57,551 nt of DNA from Basidiobolus meristosporus CBS 931.73 (lineage: Eukaryota > Basidiobolomycota > Basidiobolomycetes > Basidiobolales > Basidiobolaceae). Positions 11,666-24,480 of this stretch are shown here, in pieces (the first letter of the stretch is position 1; each line of letters opens with the position of its first letter). Where the stretch lies: positions 1-57,551 of the forward strand of contig MCFE01000563.1 of the NCBI GenBank assembly GCA_002104905.1. Direction: 5' to 3'. The notes below the pieces were generated by a model. The model was given only the letters and a program-made list of their open reading frames with translations, was not told the DNA's origin and did no database searches. The translations under genes were made by a program, and so were the position numbers.

Positions 11666-13650
11666 GGTTATGAGCCCCAAGCTGTCTTGCTCTGCAAGGT
11701 CTACTACTGCTACTACTGGAATTTTTCCCTCTGTTGAAAGTTGGATGGATCTAACTTCCAACTGTGGAAGGTGAAGATGAAGATGCTGCTACAAGAAAGA
11801 GGCCTTTGGTATATTGTCATGGGAGAAGAATGCCCTCCTAAAAATTTGGGAGAGGAGCCCTTTAGGTATCAGAAGAAAGAAAAAAGTTCCTTCAACTGCA
11901 TTTGTCTTAAGGTTAAAGACAAATTTCTAATTCAATGCTCAACAGCAAAAACAGCAAAGAATGCCTGGAAGGTGTTAGCAGATATCCACTAGTCATGATC
12001 AGCTGCTAAGAAAAAGTATTTGAGACAAATATTTCTTTACTACAAAGATGCTGCCAGGAGAAGGATTGAAAAATCTAATAGTCATAATTACCCTGCTGGT
12101 AGATGAGACAGAATCTGTGGGTGTACTAATTACTTGTTACAATGTGATAGTAACCATCCTGAATAGCCCTCAGACAAAGTTTTGGAGATCTGCAATGACT
12201 GAGGAATATCAGGCCTTGATGGAAAATCAAACTTGGAACTTTGTCAAATTACCAATCACACAAAAATCAATTGTATGCTGAAGAGTCTTTAAGACAAAAC
12301 ACAAGGCTGATGGTACAATTGAAAGATACAAAGCAACACTTGTAGCCAATGGATACTCTCAAACAAAAGGACATGACTATAGTAACACCTTTGCACCAGT
12401 AGCAAGTTTAATTCCATTAGATTAGTATTGGCCATTGCAGCCAAATATAAGCTTTTTATTCATCAAATGGATGAAAAACTGCATTTCTGAATAGAGAACT
12501 TGATGAGGGTATGTATATGGACCAGCCTGATGGGCATGTTGACCAAGATAACTCCCATTTGGTCTGCATGCTTAAAAAGTCTCTATATGGTCTCAAACAA
12601 CCACCAAGAGCCTGGAATTGCATGATGGATTCTTATTTGGAATCTTTAAGTTTCCAAAGGAGTAATGCTATCTATAGTACATAATATAAGCCTGATAGAG
12701 TAAATCCAGTTCTATTAGCTCTGTATGTTGATGATCTTATTATAGCCACTGATAATCTAGAAACATTGGAAGAGACTAAATGCAGCCTATCTAAGAGGTT
12801 AAGATGTATGATCTAGGAGAACTCAGTTATTACTTATGGATTAAGTTCTCCATAGATAGAAGTACCCAGACTATTACTCTAAGCCAGTCCAAGTATATTC
12901 AAGACATACTAAAGAAGTACAAAATGGAAGACTGTAAACTGGCAGCTACCCCAATGAGGACAAACCTTAACTTGGTCAAACTCAACCAAATCAAGAGAGC
13001 ATGGTGCCATCTTAAAGCCCTGACTTTCCTTATCCACCTGTGATTGGCAGTCTGATATATATTATGCTTGGAACACATCCAGATATCTCATATTCAGTAG
13101 GAGTTGTCAGCCCACATAATCAGATCTATGGATTTGCGCATATTGCAGCAGTTAAGCAGATTTTTAGATACCTAAGAGGAACTGCTGATATCTGCTAAAG
13201 ATACACTTATTAGGACTCAGATCAGGATCTTGTGGGATGCTCTGATGCTGATTGGGGACAAAATTTGGAAGACAGAAGATCCACCACAAGATACATCTTC
13301 TTTACTGTAAAGGAGCAATTTTATGGAACTGAAGAAAGCAGCCAACCATAGCACTTTCTACCACATAGGCAGAGTACATGACAGCCTCTGAAGCTACAAA
13401 AGAAGCAATGTGGTTAAGGAAGCTTTTACGGATTTAGGCCTATGTCAAAAAATGCCTATTACTTTATTTCAAGATAATCAAGGGTGTATACCATTAGGTA
13501 GAAATCCAACTTTTTGTACTAGAACAAAGCACATAGATATTAGACTTCATTTCATACGTGAAGCTATAGAGAGTAACTTAATTAGCTTTGTATACTGTCC
13601 TTCAGATGAAATGGTTGCAGATATATTTACCAAACCATTAGCTAGGGACA
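11666..13650 (+). pseudogene. Copia IV gag-pol, internally deleted, left part
   Basis: The 12-base primer site GGTTATGAGCCC (11666-11677) is followed by gag matching copia I up to about 12150. The sequence then jumps to the pol region just before reverse transcriptase. Both edges share AATAGCC, so ~1.9 kb covering most of gag, protease and integrase was lost at a microhomology. The rest covers reverse transcriptase (LYVDDLIIA near 12720-12750) and RNase H, up to MVADIFTKPLA at 13610-13640. It has many stops and frameshifts. The chromovirus interrupts it after 13650. Confidence 0.85.
13646..13650 (+). repeat. Target-site duplication GGACA (left)
   Basis: GGACA precedes the chromovirus LTR here and follows its other LTR at 19554-19558. 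Intact copia sequence reads through this site. Confidence 0.85.
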
Positions 13651-14171
13651 TGTTATGAATAGACACAAGGCAGGAGGAAAAGCTAGGCACGGCAGGAAAG
13701 GACTTAGGTGTGGACCATCAAGGCAAGGCAGGATTCAAGGCAAGGCTGTTTATTCAAGACCTGTGTTTATCAGACTGAGGAATACTTAAGGGGGGATAGG
13801 ACTATATATACTTTTTGGCTATATTGATGCCGAGAGATGTTAGCTAATACTAATGGGGTTGTGGGGTGAGGCACAGCAATGGTGCTGGGGATAATGACAT
13901 AGATGACATGGTACTGAGACAGGATGGGGAAATGGATTGGGTCACCTGATCATGTGGCCAAGTCATGTGACCTGGTATTTCCATATATGGTACTGGACTA
14001 TAAAAAATACAATGGAAAGCTTCCATGGAATGTTCCATTGTGTAACAATGATTTGGAATGGTCAGGAACTTTCTGGAAGGTGGTAGAAGGTTCCGGAAGG
14101 AATCTCTTGGAAATTGAGCTGGGAAGCTGAAACTTGGCATGGGTGTTCATGGTTGTCATGTGATCATGACA
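13651..14171 (-). repeat. 3' LTR of gypsy B
   Basis: 521 bp, TGTTATGAAT to ATCATGACA on the plus strand. It carries a TATATATA stretch near 13804. Compared with 19033-19553 it differs at 11 sites, all transitions. Confidence 0.93.
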
Positions 14172-17100
14172 CTATTCTCCTCTTCCAGGCGGAGCTCTGT
14201 TTCCCTTTGGGGCAGGTTTTGCAGGATATTGTTGGTGGAACTGGGTAACTAGTTCTTGACAATTAGTGAGATGTGTAGCTGGTTCCCATGTTTGGTCACT
14301 TGGGCCATAACCAATCCAGTCTACTAAGTAGTACAGCTTTGACCGGATATACTTGGAGTCTAGAATCTGTTTAACTTCAAATTCTTGATGTTGGTCAACC
14401 TGGATAGCTTGGGGCTTTGCTTCTTGCCGGTTTGGCAATGTGTTCCTACAATACGGCTCCAGGAGGGACACATGGAAAGTATCATGGATTTTCATACTTG
14501 CTGGTAACTGTAGCTGATATACTATAGGGCTAAGCTTCTTCTTGATCTTGAGGGGACCAAGTTTCTTGAAATCCAACTTGTCACAAGGGCGGTTGGTGCT
14601 GATGTTTCTTCTGAGCAACCATACAGAATCTCCTTCATTACGATCAGGGCTGGGATGCCGTTTTAGATTGGCAAATTTCTTGTAGCTTTCCTGAGCTAAG
14701 GATAGCTCTTCCTTGAGGGTGTTCTGGATGTCCTGGATTGCTTGGGCATGTTCAGCTGCATGTGGGCTCATTGGGTTTGTTGGAATCTGGATATCAAACT
14801 GAGGGTGGAATCCATAGTTTGCATAGAATGGTGTAAAACCGGTTGCACTATGGCTTGAGTTGTTGTAGGCAAACTCAGCAATGGGGAGTAGATCAACCCA
14901 ATTGTCTTGCTGATAATTGATATAGCACCGGAGGTATTGCTCTAGAATCTGGTTGATTCTTTCAGTCTGGCCATCAGACTGTGGATGGAAGGCAGTAGAG
15001 AGCTTGACTTGAACACCAAGGTATTGCATGAAGTGTTTCCAAAACTTGGACACAAACTGTGGGCCTCTATCTGACACAATATCACTGGGGATACCATGAA
15101 GGCGGAAAATATTCTTCAGGACTAAAGCAGCAGTTTCTTTTGCATCAGTGTTCTTACAGCAAGGGATAAAGTGAGCCATCTTGGTCAGCCGGTCAGCCAC
15201 TACAAGTATAGCATTGAAGCCACATGACTCAGGGAGGTCAGTAATGAAGTCCATAGATATAGATCTCCATTGGTGTTCTGGGATAGGCAGGGGTTGAAGA
15301 AGTCCATAGGGCTGGTGTCTGGCTGGTTTTGCACGGTTGCAAATATCACAAGTCAGAATGTACTCTTTGATAAGAGTTATCATTCTAGGCCACCAGAAAT
15401 CTCTTTTGATAGCATTCAAGGTTTTGGCAGTACCAAAGTGGCCTGCAGCCATTGAATCATGCCAAGACTTAATGATGTCTAGCTGGGTGGCAAGGTCTGG
15501 GATATAAAGCTGCTGCTTGTGGTAGATGAGGTTGTTTACCAAATGCAGGTTCTGGATGTTTGGGAACTTGGGAGGGGGCCCAACTGGGGATTCCAGATAT
15601 TTCTTGATGGTGCTGGAAGTCATATCAGAGGCTTGGGATTCTGATATCCTTACTAGGAATGAAGGGATGACAAGACTTGAGGACTGGGTGGCAAGAATCT
15701 CAAAATGTTTCTTGCTCAGCAATGGGTGTTCCATTTGCCGAACAGGCATCATCTCCCTCTTCCAGGGCGTATTCCTTTTTTCTGGACAGGGCATCAGGCT
15801 TTCCTTGCTTTGCACCAGGTCTATAGGTGATAGTAAAGTCAAAGCTGGACAGGAAGAGTGACCATCTGGCTTGTCTCCGGTTTAGTACTTTGGAAGTTGC
15901 AAAGTACTCAAGGTTCTTATGGTCACAGAAGACTTTGATTTTGTGTTTTGCACCGTCCAGGTAGTGTCTCCATTGCTCAAAGGCTACAATGATGGCAAGC
16001 AACTCCTTATCATAGATATCATAGTTGATCTCTGCAGGGGAAAACTTCCAGAGAGTAGAATGCAATGGGGTGCAACACATTGTCCTCATCATACTGGGAG
16101 AGTATGGCACCAAGGGCAAAATCAGAAGCATCAGTCTCCACTATGAATTGCTTCTCAAGGTCAGGGTGGGCAAGCAGGGGGGCCTTCAGGAAAGATTTCT
16201 TGAGTTGGTTGAATGAGCTGGATTGCTCCTCATTCCAGGCAAAAGGTGTGTTCTTCTGGGTAAGCTTTGTCAGAGGGGTGACTATCTTGGAGTAGTTGGC
16301 TATGAACCTGCGATAGAAGTTGGCAAATCCCAGGAAGGATTGTACTTCCTTGACTGAGCTTGGAGTTTTCCAGGATTGGACTGAGTCAACTTTCTTTGGG
16401 TCCATTCTTGTTCCCTCAGGGCTGATGAGGTAACCAAGAAATTCCACTTCTCTCTGGTCAAATTCACACTTCTCTAACTTGGCATAGAGACCGGCAGAGT
16501 CTAGTTTTCTCAATACTTTCTTGACATGTTCATCATGTTCATCTTGGCTCTTGGAGTATATGAGAATATCATCAAGGTAGATTACCACAAACTGGTCAAG
16601 GTATTCACGGAATATGTCATTCATGAGGTGTTGAAACACAGCAGGGGCATTGGTGAGGCCAAATGGCATTACTTTGTACTCAAAGTGACCATATCTTGTG
16701 CAAAAGGCAGTTTTCCATTCATCACCAGGCTTGATTCTGACAAGATTGTAAGCTCCTCTCAAGTCTATCTTGGTGAAGACTTGGGCAGCAGATAGCTGAT
16801 CCAACAGTGTGTTGATCAGGGGCAGGGGGTAGCGGTTCTTGACTGTGATCTTATTCAAAGCACGGTAGTCCACACACATTCTGAGGGTGCCATCCTTCTT
16901 CTTGACAAAGAGGATTGGGGCTCCAGCAGGTGATTTGGAGTGCTGAATAAAACCCTTCTGGAGGTTTTCTTGAATATAACCATGGAGTTCTTTCAACTCC
17001 GGCTGGGAGAGGTTATATATTGGGCCAAATGGAGGGACTTTTCCATCTTCAAGGTCAATAGGGCAGTCATAAGGCCGATGGTCAGGGAGGAGTTCTGCTT

Positions 17101-17710
17101 TCTTCTTGTCAAAGACATGGGCAAACTCTTGGTACTTGGCTGGTATAGTTGCTGAGGGGGCTCCTTCAGCTGGCAAGGTATCTTGGGCTGTTGAACTGTT
17201 GGCAACCGTCTTTTCACGGTTATCAGGGTCTGGAGATTTCATGGAGTTGACTTGGTGGGATCTGGTGAATGACAGGATCTTGGATTTCCAATCAATACTT
17301 GGATTGTGGTAGCTCAACCATGAGCTTCCAAGCACAATAGGATAGTGTGGTGAGTTGATGATGTTGAAGGCAATTCTTTCTTGGTGGGCAGTACTGGACA
17401 GCTGGAGTAAGCATGTTTCATGGGTAACGGCACCAGAGGAGAGTGATCTTCCATCAATAACTTCTACTTGGACTGGACAGGATTTCAAGGTAACAGGAAT
17501 AGAGTGCTTCTGGACAAAGGCTTGGTCAATGAAACAGGATGAAGCACCGGAATCAATCAGGGCTAGGGCTGGGACAGGACTGGAGTCAGGGATCTGGATT
17601 TTGACAGGCATTCTCAAGGACTGGATAGATTTTGTGGCAAAGGAAGATTCTTGGATATGCTGGATTTTCATGGGTGGGTCCAGTTGCAAGCCTGTCAGTG
17701 CAACTGGACA
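14172..17710 (-). pseudogene. Gypsy B pol: protease, RT, RNase H, integrase, chromodomain
   Basis: Minus-strand frames 17689-16019, 16131-15700 and 15842-14172 form one polyprotein broken by two single-base shifts. Protease: [10 protein letters not shown] near 17.55 kb. Reverse transcriptase has an intact [11 protein letters not shown] near 16.57 kb. RNase H has [10 protein letters not shown] near 16.12 kb. Integrase has the HHCC region (about 15.3-15.46 kb) and core residues in SMDFITDLP and VSDRGPQF. The C-terminus (about 14.27-14.40 kb) is a chromodomain (YYLVDWIGYGPSDQTWEP), which in chromoviruses steers integration to marked chromatin. The frame enters pol by a -1 shift relative to gag, just before the gag stop at 17695. 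Confidence 0.92.
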
Positions 17711-18626
17711 TTGGAGTTTCCCGACAGATCTGAATCAGGTTGGTTGCTGGAGGACTGCATCAGCTTGAAGCTGGACTTCTTGTTGGGGCAGGACTTGGCA
17801 AAGTGACCTGGTTGGCCACAGTATAGACAGAGGTTGGCTTGTTGACGTCTGGACTTTTCACTCTTTGATAGTTTCTTGTATTTGGCACTATCAATCTGCA
17901 TAGGATCTTCTGGAGTGACTTGGGGAGCAGGAGGGGCTGGGACTGCAACAGGAATGTGTCTTTGACGGTTCTTTTGCTTCTTCTGGAATAGTCTGTTATC
18001 ACACCGGATTGCTTGGTGCATAGCTTCAACCAATGTATCTGGATCTGGGAGTGTGAGTAGCAGATCACAAACTTCATCATTGAGGCCATCTTGGAATTGG
18101 CTAATCAAGGCTGCTTGACCCCAGGAGCTGAGGTCACTGGAGAGTTGTCGGAATTCTGAGGCATAGACTGATGCTGGTTTGTTCCCTTGCTTGAGGGTCT
18201 TGATCTTGTTGGCAGCAGTTCTGGCTTGGTCAAGGTTACCAAATGTTAGCTCCATTTCAGTGAGAAAGCTTGGTAGTCTCTGAGGAGGGGAGAGTTGGTC
18301 TCCACTAATGGGGAGAACCACTTGAGAGCTGTACCAGTAAGCAGGTTGGAGATGAAACCAACTTTGGCCTGGTCAGTGGGGTACCGGTTGGGCTGGAGTG
18401 CAAGATTGTTCTTCACCATGTTGATGAAGCCACGGAATTCATTCTGAGAGCCATTGAACTTGGTAGCAGGAGTATACTTGGGTTCTTGGTAGACTGGGAC
18501 ATGGCTAGTTTGCTGGACACTTTGGTTCTGGAACTGAGCAAGAGTGTTTCTGAGGTCTGCATGGTCTTGCTGCAGTTGGGTAAAGGCAGCCATGAGCTGG
18601 GCAAAGTTCAGCTCTAGGTTGGACAT
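17695..18626 (-). pseudogene. Gypsy B gag (nucleocapsid)
   Basis: The first ATG is at 18626 (MSNLELNFAQ). Longer calls upstream use TTG and are not credible in a eukaryote. The capsid part (FNGSQNEFRGFINMVKNNLA, then KVGFISNLLTGTALKWFSPL) is typical retrotransposon gag. One single-base frameshift near 18.28 kb joins the two halves. A CCHC zinc knuckle (CLYCGQPGHFAKSC, about 17.79-17.83 kb) would bind the element's RNA. The frame ends at a TGA (17695) that overlaps pol. Confidence 0.88.
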
Positions 18627-19032
18627 GGTAGCAGAGGAAGGCGGATGAACTTGCAAGGAATACTGGAATATACTAAACTAGATTGTGGGTTTGTAAAGCC
18701 ACTAGTATGTCAAGAATACAACTATTGAGCCACAATCCCCAACTTAAATAAGTTAGCGTCACTTCAGAAGGTACTGGTTTCAACGTCCTTTGATAGAGTA
18801 TTGTACTAAAGCTTCCAATACTGTAACAACTGTAAACTCCACCAGCAGGGTAATAAAGTGAATGCAGCTTTGACCAATAGTTTTACAAAGATAAAGTATC
18901 TTTGCCTTTATAGGACAAGACTAGGGAAAGATGATGGGTGATACTTACGGTGAGTATTCCTTTTACAAGTTTTCTTCAAACTTTGGGCAGAAGGCAGGGA
19001 TCCACAGGTAAGTCAGGAGAGTCTGATAAAAC
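18627..19032 (-). other. Gypsy B leader
   Basis: Non-coding leader between gag and the 5' LTR. It matches 8160-8425 strongly, evidence that another member of this lineage sits at 8.2 kb. The bases next to the LTR (GTTTTATCAG on the minus strand) are not a canonical TGG-type primer site, so the primer is uncertain. Confidence 0.6.
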
Positions 19033-19553
19033 TGTTATGAATAGACACAAGGCAGGAGGAAAAGCTAGGCACGGCAGGAAAGGACTTAGGTGTGGACCAT
19101 CAAGGCAAGGCAGGATTCAAGGCAAGGCTGTTTATTCAAGACCTGTGTTTATCAGACTGAGGAATACTTAAGGGGGGATAGGACTATATATACTTTTTGG
19201 CTATATTGATGCCGAGAGATATTAGCTAATACTAATGGGGTTGTGGGGTGAGGCACAGCAATGGTGCTGGGGATAATGACATAGATGACACGGCACTGAG
19301 ACAGGATGGGGAAATGGATTGGGTCACCTGATCATGTGACTAAGTCATGTGACCTGGTATTTCCATATATGGTACTGGACTATGAAAAATACGATGGAAA
19401 GCTTCCATGGAATGTTCCATTGTGTAACAATGGTTTGGAATGGTCAGGAACTTTCTGGAAGGTGGTAGAAGGTTCCAGAAGGAATCTCTTAGAAATTGAG
19501 CTAGGAAGCTGAAACTTGGCATGGGTGTTCATGGTTGTCATGTGATCATGACA
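19033..19553 (-). repeat. 5' LTR of gypsy B
   Basis: 521 bp and the partner of 13651-14171. It is followed on the plus strand by GGACA and then by copia IV sequence that continues from 13645. Confidence 0.93.
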
Positions 19554-19969
19554 GGACAAGTTTGACTATCTTGGGTCAAAAATAGGACTAGTCAGTATGA
19601 ACATTTAGCTAAGTGGGAGTGTTGTAAAAAATTTGAAATTCCACCCATATATTCACCTAGCTTATTCACTTAGATCATTACCTTCAAATCCTAGATAATA
19701 CTGACCAAATTTCTTGTCAGGATTTACTTAGAATACTTTCACCAAAATACCAGGTACCCAGAACATGAAAATTCTGAAAGTTGTTCAAACAGCCCCAAAC
19801 TTTGTATATATGCTCTTGGGACCTTCCTTAGCCTATTCAACATGTTTGTAATGCCAAGATCATTTAATAGTACAAATAATACTTTTACATGCAATAAATC
19901 ATTGAGTGAAAACCACATAATCTACTTGTCCTTGCAATCACTACCAATATCTCCAAGACTCTTACAACA
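19554..19969 (+). repeat. Copia IV end: RNase H tail, polypurine tract and 3' LTR
   Basis: After the duplicated GGACA, copia coding sequence resumes and ends at TAG in the MNI-stop context. A GTGGGAG polypurine tract follows, then the LTR 19620-19969 (350 bp, TGTTGTAAAA to TTACAACA). No target duplication was found outside the copia LTRs. Confidence 0.85.
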
Positions 19970-20470
19970 GAAGGTAGGTGCAGTGATCAACTGCTAATCA
20001 GTAAGGGAGAAGTGTTACTGATAGATGGGATAACTTATTAATGAGGGATTGACTTCCCTTGAATATTATTCCAGAGTGCAAAGTGATTACTGATGGCAAG
20101 GTTCTATATGATGCCAGGCACCAGTGGAACTCTGGATGACATCACTATGAGCTAAAAGTACTCTAAGAAAGTCCTGGAAGGCTCTAAAAGGCACAGCACA
20201 TCCAACCAATCAGGGATCAGTAGTCTAAAGCTAGTGTAACATAGAGATACCATATATGATATGGAAATGGTGGGAATTGTAACACAGACTTGGGTTATAT
20301 GTCATGGGTACTGATACTGGTACCTGCCTAATGTAGATATACATACTGATCACTAAGCTGAGTAACATCTGAAATAACTAATGCTAATAACTAATCAGGG
20401 TAAACACCATATGGGGAAAATACACAAAATATGGGCTAAGTAGAATGGGATAATACTGATAAAATGAAAG
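19970..20470 (+). repeat. LTR-like repeat related to 8500-9060
   Basis: It matches the relic at 8500-8700 directly, and the foldback interior at 8796-8996 in inverted orientation (ccatatatgatatggaaatg; ggtacctgcctaatgtagat). No protein is encoded. It is probably an LTR or terminal piece of a gypsy family related to gypsy B. Confidence 0.5.
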
Positions 20471-23030
20471 ATGGAAAGTGCATCATAATAGCTATACCAA
20501 TATACCTGTCTGTGGAATGTATGTTAACCCTACCACAGCAATGTCTGCGGTACAAGACTGACTTAAACTCACATGAGTATTGACAAAAAAGTGATATAAT
20601 AACATTACATTGTTGCGTGCCAAACTGTTTGCCCTATGGTCAAGACCAATTTGATTCAATACCGTAAGAGAAGAGATCAAAGATCATATGACTATTGTAG
20701 CAAGCCTCTCAGCCATGAAACACACTGACAGCATAGGAAGCATTACAAGGATCACAGCCAGTGTTTTGTCACACTAGTCATATTTGACCATTCACCAGTC
20801 ATTACTGTACTCACAATATCTTGCCAGCCACTTGATATTTCTATTACAGCATCTGACCATACTTGTCACCCTGCACAAACTGAGTCAGGTGAGTTTTTGA
20901 CACCTTTAGGCTCACCCCAGCCTTCTGAATATGGCATACAGAGTGATAGCTCTGAAGAAGCAGGCTCACTGGTGGATTGTGTGCCTATCTTCCCTGACAA
21001 CAGTACCCTGCATGAGCCTTGCAAAGTCCCATTATGCAATGAAACAATACCCATGAAAAAAATGCCAAGGATACTTTATGGAGTCAAGTGAGTCCAGTAA
21101 TCTATCTACTAGTGGAAGATGTGATCTTGTGGCTAGATAAGTGGTGTGTTTACACTAATATCAGTAATGGGGGCTTTGAGGATTTTCAACTACTTCTTGC
21201 CAAAATCATCCCAGGATATACTCACCATGTACATAGTATAAATGCAATACCATCATGTGGCTGGCAACATATGATCTTGAGACTGTCCTGATATCAGTGT
21301 GTATTAACAGTTGCATGGTGCTCACATCAGAAAACACTATCAATGCAAGGTATCCAACTTGTCAGGAATCCACCACCATTGGGGGAAAGCATTGCTCACA
21401 CCCTGGATATATTCCAGTAATACCCTGTCTAAAGAAGCTCATGCAGTCCAACAAACATTGTAATGCTATTAAGCACCTCACTCAGTCTCAACCAGGCACA
21501 AACATAACAGATATACTTGATGGCAAACATTACAAACAGCTAAAAAGCAAGGGTTACTTTGAAGGTATGTATGACCATGCCTTTGCCTCAGCACTTTATG
21601 GATTCTCATCAAACAAGTACTCTGCCAGCAAATCCTGCTGGCCACTGATTCTCATCAACCTGAATCTGCTGCCTATCTTACAGTATTGGAGCAGATATCT
21701 GATGGTAGCCCCACTGGTATCTGGGCCTAAATTACTGTCCAACCTGGATAGCTACCTGTATCCATTTGGTGGATGAAATCTGTATGCTTTCCAGTGGGAT
21801 AACAGTAAGTGGCCATCATGAAAGTGCATATCACTATCTGCATTGGAGATACCCCAGCCATCAGCTAGATAGCTGGTTTTGTAGGAATAATGGATGGTGG
21901 TGCTATCAAATGTGTGAGATCCAGGGGACTTACTCCATAACTCACACATATTTTTGTTACTCAAACACCAGCACTAAGAACATCATCTTTCCACAGAGAG
22001 AACATACAGAAGTCAGTATGCAATTACAGCAAAGTTGGCAAGCTATAAGCCATTGGCTGGAATATGGAATTAATTGGAAACCAGAGATACTTAATATAGA
22101 TGGTATCTGCTGGAGCAAAAGCTTTTTGCTGGGAGCTATGCATTGGCTTTTCAACAATATCCCTATACTGATGACCAAGTTGTACATTAGGCATTGCAAG
22201 CTATATGAGCTCTTCAAGACACCAGAGAAATCTGAAATAGTTGGCATAATATTACAGAGTACTCATTACCTTAAGAACTTCTCATGGGCTCCAATAAACA
22301 TTCATATGCATATGCAACACATATATCCTATGACATTATGAAGCTAAGTAGCCCCAATGCATGGGTAATTAGTTAAGTAATGCAAAATTGGGTTGGATGC
22401 AATAAGCAGTTAATTTTATTAGGAAAACTCTACCAAGGTATCCCAGATTTCTCTTGGTCACAAGCTAATTCCCACACTATTCAATATGGAACTCACACAA
22501 ACAAAAGCCAGAGCGCACCTATAAGGGGACCAGAATCTAGCAGGGAGAATGAATATATTGACTAAATAACAAAAGGGTCTTTGCAGATATTCATGAGGTA
22601 TACTTAGCAGAAATGGTGGCAACCAAGCATATATTTTCATGATGTATATGTTACCAGCAATACAAGGTATATGGTAACTTTGCAAGCATGACACCAAATG
22701 CTGTAAAGTTGAGGTGATAGAAGTATGTATTTGTGGCTGATGTGCGCATTTGTAGAGATTAGTAAACAGGAGGCCAGAGTACTTTTTGATTCAAACTATT
22801 TGTGAAATACCCAAGGTAGTAGTGAGTGAGCAAATACAGAGGGGTGATTCTACAGTGGAATATATGAATTGCAAAAGGGGAGGTAGAAAAAGGAAATACC
22901 ATTTGGTAAATTGGTATGGTAGCATTATACAGAACTAGCTGTAGGCCACCATACAGCTGTTATAATGCCATCAGAGGCTTGCAATGAGGCAACCAAAGCA
23001 CCGTCAAGTTTTACCACATAAGGCAAGTGA
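20471..23030 (+). pseudogene. Tnp2-type (CACTA) transposase relic, copy 2
   Basis: This is the best-preserved Tnp2 copy. Frame 21255-21776 carries VCINSCMVLTSENT, the CQESTTIGGKHCSHPG cysteine/histidine segment, and IPCLKKLMQSNKHCNAIKH. It continues with ALYGFSSNKYSASKSCWPLI and GPKLLSNLDSYLYPF, the block that characterises Tnp2 transposases. The frame at 21766-22341 continues with CEIQGTYSITHTYF and ICWSKSFLLGAMHWLFNNIP. Upstream pieces (20897-21291) fit the N-terminal part. Several frame breaks disable it. It ends where a truncated copia starts near 23030. Confidence 0.75.
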
Positions 23031-24480
23031 AGAACTTTTTTACCCAATATCATGAAATTCCGATTAAGAAGGTTTTCATGGGTGGCAATTGAACACTTGA
23101 TGCAGTGCAAGAAGGAACTATCCAAGTAAACCTATGAAGCAGTGAGGGAAGCCATACATTGACTTTAAAAGAAGTACTCTATGTACCAGAAATAGCCAAG
23201 AACCTACTATCTGTAAGCAAGGCCTCTACAAAAGGACTCAGTTTCAGCTTTGAGAATTCTGGATGCAAGATCACTAATCAAAATGGTGCCCTTATTGCTT
23301 TGGGCATCAGAGATCAGAATCTCTACAAGTTGACTTATATTCCATCACATCTGGAAGCCAATATAAGTAACTTAAATGAAGAGACACCAATGCTTTGGCA
23401 CAGGATATTTGGGCACATCAATTTTGATTATTTGCGCAAAATGATCAAAGATCAGCTAATTTCTGGAGTAAAAATTGATCCCCCAGCTAATATGAAACAC
23501 TGTGAAGCCTGTATATATGGGAAACACGCTAGACAACCATTCAAGAGCTCTGGGTGGATCAATCCTAAGAAAAAATTAGATCTAATTCACCCAGATGTTG
23601 GTGGACCTATGCAAAATTTATCCTTAGGTGGGATGAAGTATTTAATCACTTTTATTGATGATTATACAAGATACACATGGGTCTACTTCATGGAGAGAAA
23701 GGAAGAAGCTCTGTCTAAGCTCAGGGAGTTTTAAGATATGGTGGTGAGAGAAACTGGTGGAAAAATCAAGAAAATATGCCCTGACAAGGGTAGAAAATAT
23801 ACCTCAAAACTCTTGATCCACTTCTGCAAAACTCATGGGATAAAGCAAGAGACTACTGTACCATACTCCCAACAGCAAAATGGAGTAGCAGAATGTGCTA
23901 ACAAATCAGTATTGATATGGCAAGATCTATGATCCATGAGCAAAAATTATCCTATGATTTTTGGGCAGAATCAGTTGCCATTACTGTATATCTTAAAAAA
24001 AGGAATCATAACAGAATACTTTGTTGTTCTACTCCATTTGAAGCATGGTATGGATACAGATCAAGTATGGAATATCTAAGAATACTTGGGTGTACAGCAT
24101 ATGCCAAGAAACTGCCCAGAAATCAGTCAAAATTTGAGCCAAAAAGTGTAAAATGCATATTTTTGAGCTACTGCAATGAAAGTAAAGCATACAGACTCTA
24201 CAATGCCAAAGCAAAGAAGCTAATCAAGTCCAGGGATGTGTTGTTTGATGAAAATTCAAAATTCTCATAAAAAATGATATCAGACAATGACAAAAATCTG
24301 ATCTCAAGTCCACCAATTGTCAGGATTGAATCAGAGCAAAACAATGAAAATCTTTTCACTCCAGAGGATTCAACAACTGTGGTTCAGCCAGAATCAGTGC
24401 CTATGAATATCCCAGAAGTGCTCATTCCAGTATCAAATGCCCAGGGATCCAATTGGACAAGAAATAACCCAAATAACTAT
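23030..24480 (+). pseudogene. Copia V fragment: protease-end, integrase, linker
   Basis: This is a 5'- and 3'-truncated copia copy. It starts within the sequence just after the protease active site (FTQYHEIPIKKVFMG-like) and runs through the integrase HHCC and DDE core (IHPDVGGPM and FIDDYTRYTW; the second core motif reads PDKGRKYTS instead of SDNGGEYTS). It stops at cccaaataactat, where the copia I LTR begins. A TAA at 23735 and further stops break it. It is clearly more diverged than copia I and II. Confidence 0.85.

Larger units (their letters stand above)
13651..19553 (-). mobile_element. Gypsy B: chromovirus LTR retrotransposon, complete but frameshifted
   Basis: A 5.9-kb Ty3/gypsy element on the minus strand is flanked by 521-bp LTRs and a 5-bp GGACA duplication. 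It lies inside copia IV. Order in the sense direction: LTR, ~400-base leader, gag with zinc knuckle, protease, reverse transcriptase, RNase H, integrase, chromodomain, LTR. By eye the two LTRs differ at 11 of 521 positions, all transitions, so the insertion is fairly recent relative to its neighbours. Confidence 0.93.
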
